This document shows positions 32,189-39,519 of a DNA stretch of 53,394 bases, piece by piece (the first letter of the stretch is position 1; every line of letters starts with the position of its first letter). This DNA is from an uncultured Oscillospiraceae bacterium. Its GTDB lineage: Bacteria > Bacillota > Clostridia > Oscillospirales > Oscillospiraceae. Both the position numbers and the translations under genes were made by a program. The stretch lies in NCBI GenBank assembly GCA_910588105.1, contig CAJUQD010000018.1, forward strand, positions 1 to 53,394, in the 5' to 3' direction. The notes below the pieces were generated by a model. That model worked only from the letters and a program-made list of their open reading frames with translations, did no database searches and had not been told where the DNA came from.

Positions 32189-32395
32189 ATGGGAACGAGA
32201 ATCAAGCGTCGGGCTGTCGTAGACGATACCGCCTGTGTCGCCTGCGGCTGCTGTGCGAAGGTGTGCCCACTGTCGGCCATTCAGATCTGGCGCGGCGTCA
32301 GGGCGGTGGTCAACGCGGACAAGTGCGTGGGCTGCGGCAAATGCGCAAAGGAGTGCCCCGCGTCGGTCATTGAGATTCAGGAGGTGCGGCCATGA
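32189..32395 (+). CDS. 2[4Fe-4S] ferredoxin
   Basis: This 68-residue electron carrier has two complete clusters of the bacterial type: CVACGCCAKVCP and CVGCGKCAKECP. The fold is the standard pseudo-twofold ferredoxin (ACVACG..AIQIW, KCVGCG..VIEIQ). It overlaps the following membrane Fe-S gene by 4 bp, so the two are made together and probably pass electrons to or from the membrane protein. AAGAGGGGG precedes the ATG. Confidence 0.92.
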   Translation: MGTRIKRRAVVDDTACVACGCCAKVCPLSAIQIWRGVRAVVNADKCVGCGKCAKECPASVIEIQEVRP

Positions 32396-32988
32396 AAAAA
32401 CGCTGGTATGATTACCTGTGGATCGTCGAGCTGACCTATCTGGTGCTGGGATTCTTCAACATCCTGTTCGCCTGGCTGGGCCTGCTGTTCTTTTTTATCC
32501 CGCTGATCATTGCCGCCGCCCGCGGCACAAAGGGGTACTGCAACCGCTACTGCGGCAGGGGACAGATATTCGGCCTGCTGGGCGGGCGTTTCGGTCTGTC
32601 CCGGAAAAAGGATATACCCCGGTGGATGAAAAGCAAATGGTTCCGCTATGGTTTCCTGATTTTCTTTTTTGTCATGTTCTTCCAGATGCTGTGGAATACT
32701 TACCTGGTGTTCGCCGGCGCGCAGGATCTGCGGCAGGTGGTGACGCTGCTCTGGACGTTCAAGCTTCCCTGGAACTGGGCCTACCACGGGACGCTGTTCC
32801 ATCCCGGCGTGGCACAGTTCGCGTTTGGGTTCTACAGCGTTATGCTGACGTCCACCGTTCTCGGCCTGATTACAATGGTGCTGTTCAAACCCCGGAGCTG
32901 GTGCGTCTACTGCCCCATGGGGACGATGACGCAGCTGATTTGCAGGGCCAAAAATCGGAAGGGTGACATTGTCACAGAACAAAAATGA
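32392..32988 (+). CDS. NapH-like membrane Fe-S protein
   Basis: This 198-residue protein has four to five membrane helices (YLVLGFFNILFAWLGLLFFF, then the next around FLIFFFVMFFQMLWNTYLVF, and VMLTSTVLGLITMVLF). Its conserved cysteines are CNRYCGRG and CVYCPMGTMTQLIC, the NapH/CcoG-type arrangement of membrane polyferredoxins. It lacks the soluble ferredoxin half, which is supplied by the preceding gene. The role is probably quinone-linked or redox-sensing electron transfer; the partner enzyme is not in the window. Confidence 0.8.
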   Translation: MKKRWYDYLWIVELTYLVLGFFNILFAWLGLLFFFIPLIIAAARGTKGYCNRYCGRGQIFGLLGGRFGLSRKKDIPRWMKSKWFRYGFLIFFFVMFFQMLWNTYLVFAGAQDLRQVVTLLWTFKLPWNWAYHGTLFHPGVAQFAFGFYSVMLTSTVLGLITMVLFKPRSWCVYCPMGTMTQLICRAKNRKGDIVTEQK

Positions 32989-33028
32989 TCGTTTGGCTAT
33001 CATAGAGCCAGCTCACACAGCAGAAAAA

Positions 33029-33059
33029 CCGCCCCAGGTTCCAATGGAGCCTGGGGCGG
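33029..33059. terminator. Bidirectional terminator between convergent genes
   Basis: CCGCCCCAGG and CCTGGGGCGG pair perfectly, with AAAAA on the left and ATCTTTCTTT on the right. It can end both the NapH-like gene and the convergent hydrolase gene. Confidence 0.85.
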
Positions 33060-33068
33060 GATCTTTCT

Positions 33069-34049
33069 TTACCTCTCTTCCACCGGCATATACCTGTCCA
33101 GATACTCATCAATCGCCTCCATCCACTGTCTGGAGATTGCGTCATCGTTTTGCAACCCGTGGCCGGAGTGGGGAAGCTCGAAGTATTTGTGATCCACATG
33201 GTTCTTTTCCAGAGTGGTCTTGAGCCGGAGGGAGGCTAAAAACGGCTGCATCCGGTCATGGGTCCCGTAGGCGGCCACCGTGGGGACAGGGTTCCGGCTG
33301 ACCCATTCGGCGGCGGCGATGGGCTTTACCTTTTCCAGATAAGTACCGTCCGCCACCTCCTCCGGCGTGATCTCGACCCCGGCCATCACGCTGAACAGCG
33401 CCGCGCAGGCCTCGTCGCTCTGATCCAGGCCAAAAATGCCCCAATCCTCCTGATAGAAGCTGGATGGCCCCACCGCGCCGAAGGTGAGCACCACAGGCGC
33501 CGGGGCCTCGGCCCCATCGCGGTAGGCATAGATCATGGCCAGGGCGTGTCCCGCCGAGCCGCCCGCCACCGCCATCTTGCCGATGGGATAACCGGCCTCC
33601 GCAGCGGCGGCGACAACCTTGGGCATCGCCGCCTTGATCTCATTGGACTGGGTCAGTACGCTGGCGCTGTTCGTCTCGGTGCGCAGGGTGTAGTTAATGC
33701 CGGCCGCCACATAGCCCTTGGAGCACAGCCATGCCAGCATATCCCTGTCATCCGCTTTGTCACCCATGGTGAAGCCGCCCGCGTGGAGATAGACCACCAG
33801 GCCATAGCTTTCCCTGCCGCCGTCGGCGGGGAGGTAGAGGTCAAACTTATTGGCCTCACCCTCTCCATAGGGAATATCGGCTTTCAGCGTTCCCAGCGCG
33901 TCGCTCCACTGGACGGAATAATCCCTTGACCATCCGGGCTTGAGAACGGCTTTTGACGCCGCGCCGGCGCCAAAGGCCAACAGGAACACTAATATACCCA
34001 TCCACACAGGCACCGCTTTTACCTTCTTTCCTTTCACAGTTTTGCTCAT
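33069..34049 (-). CDS. Membrane-anchored alpha/beta-hydrolase (esterase-like)
   Basis: This 326-residue protein has an N-terminal membrane helix (about 13-33, PVWMGILVFLLAFGAG) behind a basic start, so the enzyme probably faces outside. The hydrolase domain is of the hormone-sensitive-lipase/BD-FAE type: oxyanion loop YLHAGGFTMG, nucleophile elbow AGGSAGH, acid in GTHDRMQ and His in PHSGHG. The substrate is unknown. GGAGG lies 8 nt before the ATG at 34049, which overlaps the stop of the small membrane protein upstream (ATGA). Regulated by the divergent TetR is the likely arrangement. Confidence 0.85.
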   Translation of the reverse strand: MSKTVKGKKVKAVPVWMGILVFLLAFGAGAASKAVLKPGWSRDYSVQWSDALGTLKADIPYGEGEANKFDLYLPADGGRESYGLVVYLHAGGFTMGDKADDRDMLAWLCSKGYVAAGINYTLRTETNSASVLTQSNEIKAAMPKVVAAAAEAGYPIGKMAVAGGSAGHALAMIYAYRDGAEAPAPVVLTFGAVGPSSFYQEDWGIFGLDQSDEACAALFSVMAGVEITPEEVADGTYLEKVKPIAAAEWVSRNPVPTVAAYGTHDRMQPFLASLRLKTTLEKNHVDHKYFELPHSGHGLQNDDAISRQWMEAIDEYLDRYMPVEER

Positions 34050-34180
34050 AGAACATTTCCTCCAAACAGCGTGCCGCCCAGCAGCATATTCATAACCGCC
34101 CTCACCGCCAGCCGCCCCAGGACGAACGCGGTCACCGAGATGACGGCCAGAATCAGGAGCCTTTTTTGTGTCAGCGTCAT
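34046..34180 (-). CDS. 44-residue membrane protein coupled to the hydrolase
   Basis: This short gene starts at 34180 behind GGGAGG and ends in a TGA that overlaps the hydrolase ATG (ATGA), a clear translational coupling. The product begins MTLTQKRLLILAVISVTAFV, a single membrane helix, followed by LGRLAVRAVMNMLLGG. No homologue is recognised. It may be an assembly or regulatory subunit of the hydrolase, or a leader that sets its translation. Confidence 0.65.
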   Translation of the reverse strand: MTLTQKRLLILAVISVTAFVLGRLAVRAVMNMLLGGTLFGGNVL

Positions 34181-34193
34181 TCAAAATCCTCCC

Positions 34194-34238
34194 TTGACAG
34201 GTTCATGTACGTGTGCTACGATTTGTTACAACTGTAAC
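34194..34238. promoter_or_regulatory. tetR promoter with overlapping operator
   Basis: TTGACA (34194-34199), a 17-bp spacer and TACGAT (34217-34222) form a plus-strand promoter. The palindrome GTTACA-AC-TGTAAC (34225-34238) sits over the expected start. A half-site repeat TGTAACAGCG recurs at 34233-34242 and 34250-34259. This fits autorepression and control of the divergent hydrolase operon by the TetR-type protein. Confidence 0.7.
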
Positions 34239-34275
34239 AGCGCTTCAAGTGTAACAGCGTAAAAGGGGACTGTCA

Positions 34276-34818
34276 ATGGGGGAAACAAAAATGGAACAAA
34301 AGGCGAAAAATGTTTCACCGTTCAGCAATGAAAGCCGCAACGCCTATGTGGTAGAGCATCTCACCAGTTCCATGCTGGCGCTGCTGGAGGAAAAGCCCAT
34401 CGCGGAAATATCTATCAGCGAGCTGTGCGGTATGGCCGGGGTAGGGCGAACGTCGTTCTATCGCAATTATGAGGAAAAAGAGGATATTATCAAGGCACAC
34501 ATCGGGCATTTATTTCAGGATTGGGTGGATCAATGCAAAGAACTTCCTGACCTCCCCGTAAGAGAAATGGTGCGGATCGTGTTTTCTCATTTTGAGGCAA
34601 ACAGGGGTTTTTACAGTCTGCTACACAAAAGAGGGTTGGTCTATCTGCTCAAAGACATCATCTTGGATTTGTGCGGCTTCAATCCGGAGCAAGAGATGCC
34701 CGCCGCTTATTCCTCCGCCTATGTCGGATTCTTCTTGTACGGCTGGATCGAGGTCTGGTTCCGGCGGGGGATGAGGGATACGGCGGAGGAATTGATCGCC
34801 TATCTTCCCCAAAAGTAA
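34276..34818 (+). CDS. TetR-family transcriptional regulator
   Basis: This 180-residue regulator has a helix-turn-helix in residues 20-65: VVEHLTSSMLALLEEKPIAE, then ISELCGMAGVGRTSFYRNYE, the TetR recognition helix with FYRNYEEKEDI. The C-terminal ligand domain (70-180) resembles the TetR_C_8-like group, with FSHFEANRGFYSLLHKRG and FFLYGWIEVWFRRGM. It is divergent from the hydrolase pair and likely represses it; the inducer is unknown. AAGGGGAC precedes the ATG at 34276. A second ATG at 34291 is also possible. Confidence 0.88.
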   Translation: MGETKMEQKAKNVSPFSNESRNAYVVEHLTSSMLALLEEKPIAEISISELCGMAGVGRTSFYRNYEEKEDIIKAHIGHLFQDWVDQCKELPDLPVREMVRIVFSHFEANRGFYSLLHKRGLVYLLKDIILDLCGFNPEQEMPAAYSSAYVGFFLYGWIEVWFRRGMRDTAEELIAYLPQK

Positions 34819-34833
34819 ATTCATCATAAAAAA

Positions 34834-34875
34834 GCGGAGTTTCTGATTTCCTCCAGAAACTCCGCAAAATTTTTT
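34834..34875. terminator. Terminator after tetR
   Basis: GCGGAGTTTCTG (34834-34845) and CAGAAACTCCGC (34854-34865) form a perfect 12-bp stem followed by AAAATTTTTTG. The T run makes it a terminator for tetR, and the AAAAAA on the left lets it work in the other direction. Confidence 0.85.
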
Positions 34876-34877
34876 GT

Positions 34878-34977
34878 CAGGCGCCGCAAAATGCCGCGCC
34901 AGTTTGGGTGCGGTAACTTTGTCTTGTTGCAGCAGGATCGTGACGATCTCCATCAAATGGTCTATTTGCCGCTGTTT
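34878..34977 (-). pseudogene. Fragment of a YafY/WYL-type regulator N-terminus
   Basis: The minus strand encodes RQIDHLMEIVTILLQQDKVT followed by APKLARHFAAP. This matches the first helix-turn-helix of YafY/WYL-domain regulators (IxxLxxIxxILLQxxKVTAPELAxxFEV). It has no start of its own: the fragment abuts the XRE gene stop and is cut off by the tetR terminator. It looks like a relic of a regulator that once occupied this spot. Confidence 0.55.
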
Positions 34978-35228
34978 TATGGTATGTCGGAAAGACCCAG
35001 AAGCCACAGTGGATCAACTCCCAATGCTTCTGCCAACAAGGGTATTTCGTAATCCGGCACAACACGGATGCCAGTCTCAATCCGGCTGACTGCTTTTTGC
35101 GTCAGCGAATGCCCTTTTAATTGCACCTTTGCCGCCAGAGCTTCTTGAGAAAGCCCTGTTTTCTCTCGTGCCTGACGAACTCGATCCCCACAGGCATTGC
35201 ATTTCCCGTCCATAGCCAATAATTTCAT
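34977..35228 (-). CDS. XRE-family regulator
   Basis: This 83-residue protein has a lambda-repressor-like domain: CGDRVRQAREKTGLSQEALA, then LTQKAVSRIETGIRVVPDYE and IPLLAEALGVDPLWLLG. A short N-terminal Cys pair (CNACGDR) precedes it. No strong ribosome site is visible for either the ATG at 35228 or the one five codons on. An inverted repeat lies in the divergent promoter region and may be its operator. Confidence 0.8.
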   Translation of the reverse strand: MKLLAMDGKCNACGDRVRQAREKTGLSQEALAAKVQLKGHSLTQKAVSRIETGIRVVPDYEIPLLAEALGVDPLWLLGLSDIP

Positions 35229-35236
35229 TTGTGTTC

Positions 35237-35295
35237 ATCCTATCCTTAACATGACTACTTTGGTATTGACAGTAGCATATATTTTTTGATAGGAT
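35237..35295 (+). promoter_or_regulatory. Divergent promoter with 8-bp inverted repeat
   Basis: TTGACA (35266-35271), an 18-bp spacer and TAGGAT (35290-35295) point toward the downstream unknown gene. ATCCTATC (35237-35244) and GATAGGAT (35288-35295) are perfect inverted arms 43 bp apart; one covers the -10 box and the other lies just upstream of the XRE start. This spacing suits looping or cooperative binding by the XRE regulator. Confidence 0.6.
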
Positions 35296-35346
35296 TATCC
35301 CAAAGGTGACTAATTATTGCGAGCAGTGAGAAAGAGAGAAAGTGAA

Positions 35347-36210
35347 ATGGAAGAAAAACTGCTGTCAGCATTGCGATACGAATTGGGCGAGGTCACAGGC
35401 TGGGAGGAATTATGCTCAAGCGTCTACTCCCTCACCGTCCAGCCAGACCCGGACAGCGTATACCCTTGCAGCGAATACTATCTGGTCTTGCCGGGCGCGC
35501 CCATCTCCCGGGAGGCCCTCGCCCTGGGCAGGGCCTTGGACGGCATACCCGGCCTGCTGTATGCCATCGACCCGCCGGATGAGGGCGGGTGGACGGCCAT
35601 TCTATACGAGCTGTGCAAGAACCAATCCCGCCACGGCAGCCCGGCCCTTGAGGGCTGGTCGCTGTCCGATGCCGCCATGGAGGGCATGGAGTTGTGTCCC
35701 TCCTACTTTGGAACCTTCCCGGTGCCGCCCTACACTCCTTGGGGCTGGACATTTCGCTACAAAGCACTGGACAATGGGGTGTACTGGCTGGAAACCAGCC
35801 AATGCAAAACCGCTTTGGCGGTCTGTCATCCGGTTTGGTCTACGGAGTTTTCGGAGGTTGTGGCCCAGGCCGGGCAAAAGCTGGCCCGCAGCAACGCCGG
35901 CGATGTGGAGCTGGACTACCTGTTTTTTGAGAAAGAGGCCAGCTGCACCGCGATTTTTGAGCTGTTGAAGGTGCGCCCAGAGTGGCTGGAAACGGGCCTG
36001 ATCCGCAGGCCGGAGCTGATGAACGCAATCTGGAAGTATGCCCCCATATATGCCGCGGCCTACAACGCCGAGGAGCAGGCGGGGCTGCACGACGGCTTGG
36101 GCATTCTGCTCCAAATGCTGGGGGAGGACAGCGAACCCCAGGGGTCGCCGGAGCATATGATCTCCCTGGCCCCGGATGCCGGGACAGATTTCATCGGGTT
36201 CTGGAAATAG
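35347..36210 (+). CDS. Hypothetical protein (287 aa)
   Basis: I do not recognise this family. The sequence is soluble and acidic with many Trp and Tyr (VYPCSEYYLVLPGAP, TPWGWTFRYKALDNGVYWLE, IWKYAPIYAAAYNAEEQ). It has no signal peptide, membrane helix or metal motif. It is divergent from the XRE gene and has its own promoter. An upstream frame extension to 35317 lacks a ribosome site; AGAGAGAAAG precedes the ATG at 35347. It is the last gene before the dispersed repeat. Confidence 0.7.
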   Translation: MEEKLLSALRYELGEVTGWEELCSSVYSLTVQPDPDSVYPCSEYYLVLPGAPISREALALGRALDGIPGLLYAIDPPDEGGWTAILYELCKNQSRHGSPALEGWSLSDAAMEGMELCPSYFGTFPVPPYTPWGWTFRYKALDNGVYWLETSQCKTALAVCHPVWSTEFSEVVAQAGQKLARSNAGDVELDYLFFEKEASCTAIFELLKVRPEWLETGLIRRPELMNAIWKYAPIYAAAYNAEEQAGLHDGLGILLQMLGEDSEPQGSPEHMISLAPDAGTDFIGFWK

Positions 36211-36219
36211 CGCCGCCAT

Positions 36220-36320
36220 GGTGGAACCCCTCCACCTATCCGCCCGGGCCGTGGCATGGTACAATGAACCTGTATTTCAGGGCGGAGTAAGTCAGGGCGG
36301 AGTAAGCGAGGGAGGAACGG
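36220..36320 (+). repeat. Dispersed 101-bp repeat, copy A
   Basis: This segment is almost identical to 53294-53394. It begins with the hairpin GGTGGA-ACCCC-TCCACC, continues with TATCCGCCCGGG, a TACAAT box at 36260-36265, and two direct repeats of GGGCGGAGTAAG, then GAGGGAGGAACGG. TCCGCCC can pair with either GGGCGGA, so alternative RNA folds are possible. It lies in the 247-bp gap before the helicase gene. Confidence 0.85.
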
Positions 36321-36390
36321 CGTGGAAAGGGGTGAAGTCTGCCCTCCGCCGGACTGAAGCGGCCTGGAAGAACAAAATACGGACCATGAA

Positions 36391-36430
36391 GACTGTGAAT
36401 TGCCCAACAGGGCGGTCACAGTCTTTTTTT
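36391..36430 (+). terminator. Intrinsic terminator in the helicase leader
   Basis: GACTGTGA (36391-36398) and TCACAGTC (36416-36423) enclose a 17-nt loop with an inner GCCC/GGGC pair, followed by seven T. It ends 27 nt before the helicase ATG, so any transcript starting in the upstream repeat must pass it to express the cluster. Confidence 0.85.
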
Positions 36431-36457
36431 GCGTCCAGAAAGGAAGTGCGCAGATGA

Positions 36458-39400
36458 ATGTCAAGCAGATTGATTGAGCTATCCTATTTCGACCCCAAAT
36501 CAAATGTCCGGCTCACCGCCTACGCCGACACCATCATGGTGGAAAGCGCCGGAGGAACCGGCACCATCACCGCCATCCGCTTCGGCGGCTACCCGGAGAT
36601 GGTGCGGGCTATGGCGGACGCCATCTACGGCGGGGCCACCATCGAGACCGTCCAGAACGACAAAAAGCGGAATCTGAAGAGCATCCCGAAGAAGTACCGG
36701 CGGCAGCTGGCCCACGACGGCGTTTATGCCACCGCCACGCTGATGGCCAGCGACGACGCCCTCACCGCCGAGCCCCAAGACGATGGGGAGGACAGTGAAG
36801 CGGAAGCCGGAACCCAGCAGGAGATCCAGCCCCGGAAGTGCTACCTGTTCTGCCCCGCCGGGGATCGGGACCGCCTGTTTGAGGAGCTGGATCACAAGAC
36901 CGCCGCGCCGCTGATCCCGGAGTTTCGGGACTATGTGCTGGACACGCTGATTGCCCGTGGAGACCTGCGGCAGCTGGAGGTATTCTCGCTGAAGGAGAAG
37001 TTGGACGCCTTTGTGCTGAACCTGAAGCCGGAGGACGCCAACGTGGTGGAAATTTTGGAGGACGGCCTAAAAAGCGGGGCTATTGCCATCCCCGGCACTG
37101 TGCCCGGGCAGCCGGACGGCTTCGACGGCGTGGAGAACGTCACCGGCTACCTCAACACCTTTGGCACCACCGTGGCCCAGCGCATCCGGGGGCAGTTCAA
37201 GCCCCTGTTCGACCCGGCAGCGGAGCCGCTGTCCGAGGAGGTGCTGGCGGTAAACGACACCATCCAGGCCAACGCGGGCTATTCCCTGTATGACGCCCAG
37301 CTGGCGGTGGCGGAGGCCGTCAAGCGTCAGTTGAAGCGTAAAAAAACCGCCTTGATCGTGGCGGAATGTGGCAGTGGCAAAACGAAAATCGGCGCTACCG
37401 CCCTGGGTGCGCTCCAGGGAATGCACGCCGCCCTTTCTCCCAGAAGCAAGACCTTCAACCTCGTGATGGCCCCGTCCCACGTCACAAAAAAGTGGGTGCG
37501 GGAGATCGGAGAGACCCTGCCCAACACCTTCGCCATGGTGGTCAAGAGCATTACGGACTTTGACCGGCTGTACCGGGCCTATGAGGCCGGCGATAAAAAC
37601 GTGTACGCCGTGTTCAGCAAGGAGAAGGCCCGGGATGGCTATATGCGCTATCCCGCCGTCACCTATGACCGCATGGCCGGGGGCTTCCGCTGCCCGGACT
37701 GCGGTGAGGTGGTGCAGATGACCATCAGCGATGACGGCACAAAATACGAAGTGAACGCGGACCAGTTCTATTTTCAGCGGGAGCACCGGGGCAACCACAT
37801 CTGCAAAAGCTGCGGAAGCCAGCTGTGGTCCGCCATCAACCCGGGACGCCAGCTCAAATGGGCCAAGATCACCGATTACGGCTGGGTGTACCGGGAAATG
37901 GCCGCGCAGCACAAAAACCGGACAAAAAACGAGCGTATTCTGTCCCGGCTGGAGGAGATCGAGGCACACCCGGACGGCTATGAGCCGGTGCAGGGCGCCT
38001 GCCGCCGGTACGCGCTGAGCACCTACATCAAAAAGAAGTACCGGGGCCGGATCGACGGCCTGCTTTGTGACGAGCTCCACGAGTACAACAACGCCAGCGG
38101 CCAGGGGGACGCCATGGGCGAGCTGTACGGCGTGTCCAGGCTGTTTGTGGGCATGACCGCCACCCTCATCAACGGGTACAGCTCGGGCATTTTCCACCTG
38201 CTGTATCGCTTAGTGCCCGGCCTGATGCGAAAGGACGATAAGCCCTACAACAAGCCCGCCTGGTTTGATGAGGAGTACGGTGTGGTGGAGAACATCTACG
38301 AGATCGTGGAGTCCGATTACAACTCCAACCGCCGCACCATCAAACATAAGCTCAGGAGCAAAAAGCTGCCCGGGGTGTCGCCGCTGGTATACTCCCGGTT
38401 CCTGCTGGAATACACGGCGTTTCTCTCCCTGTCCGACGTGGGGAAGGATCTGCCGGACTACGAGGAGATCCCTGTGCCGCTGGATATGCCGGAGAAGGTG
38501 CGGGAGGGCTACGAATACGCAGAGCACATTTTGCAAAAGGTGTTGAAAAGCGACCGCAAAGCGGCCAATAAGCTGCTATCCGCCTACTTGAACCTGCTCA
38601 CCGTCTACCCGGATCAGCCCTATGACCAGCCCGAGATCGTCCACCCCATCAACGGCAATGTGATCGTAGCGCCCGCCAACGCGGCCTGCTTTGACGACGT
38701 CCTTCCCAAAGAGGAAAAGGTGCTGGAGATCGTCCGGGACAAGGCTGCCGCCGGGGGACGGGTGCTGGTCTACACCAACTGGACGCGCACCGATTCCCAG
38801 CAGAAGCTGCTCAAGCTGCTCACCCAGGCCGGCTACCGGACGGAGATCCTCGCCACCACCGTCCCGCCAAACAAGCGGGAGGAATGGGTGGAGAAGCGGG
38901 TGCGCTCAGGGCTTCAGGTGCTGATCACCAATCAAAAATGTGTGGAAACAGGGCTGGATTTGAATGATTTCACCACCCTCATTTTTTACAGCATGGGATT
39001 CAACCTGTTCACCCTGCGGCAGGCGTCGCGCCGGAGCTGGCGCATCAACCAGGCCGCGCCCCGGGTGGAGGTCTATCTGCTGTACTACAAGGACACCATG
39101 CAGGCCAAGGCCATGAAGCTGATGGCGTCCAAGCTGGCGGTGGCGGGCATCATCGAGGGCACTTTGTCCGAGGAGGGGCTGGCCGCCATGAGCGACGTGC
39201 GCGACTTGACCTCCCAGATGGCGAAGGAGCTGAGTTTGGGCATTAAGGACAATGTGGAGGATATCGCCGCCGCGTTCAAAAAGATGGCGGTCATCAACCC
39301 CGAGCGGCGTGTTCGGCCTGCGGCCCAGCCTGCGGCGGAGGCCCCGGCCCTGGAGGCGCCTGCCATCAGAGCCGAGAGCGCCCGTGTGCAGCGCCAGACC

Positions 39401-39508
39401 TACGACGGCCTGCTGGAACGGACGCTGGAAGAACAAAAGAAGAAAAAGAAATCGAAGAAGCCTGTCGTGGACGAAAATCAATTCACCCTCGACGGCTTTG
39501 CCGCGTAA
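36458..39508 (+). CDS. SF2 DEAD/DEAH-type helicase with zinc ribbon
   Basis: This 1016-residue protein has an N-terminal 290-residue region without a recognised domain. The first RecA fold carries Walker A ECGSGKT (about 303-309), APSHVTKKWV (motif Ia), a four-Cys zinc ribbon inserted near 410-455 (CPDCGEV, CKSCG), DEAH-like CDELHE near 538 and TATL (motif III). A second RecA fold has LVYTNWT, ITNQKCVETGLDLN and RQASRRSWR (motif VI). The Lys-rich tail ends KKKKKSKKPVVDENQF. It could unwind or remodel element DNA. It heads a cluster of about fourteen co-directional genes. AAAGGAAG precedes the ATG. Confidence 0.87.
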   Translation: MSSRLIELSYFDPKSNVRLTAYADTIMVESAGGTGTITAIRFGGYPEMVRAMADAIYGGATIETVQNDKKRNLKSIPKKYRRQLAHDGVYATATLMASDDALTAEPQDDGEDSEAEAGTQQEIQPRKCYLFCPAGDRDRLFEELDHKTAAPLIPEFRDYVLDTLIARGDLRQLEVFSLKEKLDAFVLNLKPEDANVVEILEDGLKSGAIAIPGTVPGQPDGFDGVENVTGYLNTFGTTVAQRIRGQFKPLFDPAAEPLSEEVLAVNDTIQANAGYSLYDAQLAVAEAVKRQLKRKKTALIVAECGSGKTKIGATALGALQGMHAALSPRSKTFNLVMAPSHVTKKWVREIGETLPNTFAMVVKSITDFDRLYRAYEAGDKNVYAVFSKEKARDGYMRYPAVTYDRMAGGFRCPDCGEVVQMTISDDGTKYEVNADQFYFQREHRGNHICKSCGSQLWSAINPGRQLKWAKITDYGWVYREMAAQHKNRTKNERILSRLEEIEAHPDGYEPVQGACRRYALSTYIKKKYRGRIDGLLCDELHEYNNASGQGDAMGELYGVSRLFVGMTATLINGYSSGIFHLLYRLVPGLMRKDDKPYNKPAWFDEEYGVVENIYEIVESDYNSNRRTIKHKLRSKKLPGVSPLVYSRFLLEYTAFLSLSDVGKDLPDYEEIPVPLDMPEKVREGYEYAEHILQKVLKSDRKAANKLLSAYLNLLTVYPDQPYDQPEIVHPINGNVIVAPANAACFDDVLPKEEKVLEIVRDKAAAGGRVLVYTNWTRTDSQQKLLKLLTQAGYRTEILATTVPPNKREEWVEKRVRSGLQVLITNQKCVETGLDLNDFTTLIFYSMGFNLFTLRQASRRSWRINQAAPRVEVYLLYYKDTMQAKAMKLMASKLAVAGIIEGTLSEEGLAAMSDVRDLTSQMAKELSLGIKDNVEDIAAAFKKMAVINPERRVRPAAQPAAEAPALEAPAIRAESARVQRQTYDGLLERTLEEQKKKKKSKKPVVDENQFTLDGFAA

Positions 39509-39519
39509 AGGAGGAAATT

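Noticed and set aside
36220..36320. Insertion-sequence end
   Set aside because: There is no transposase, no terminal inverted repeats and no target duplication next to either copy of the repeat.
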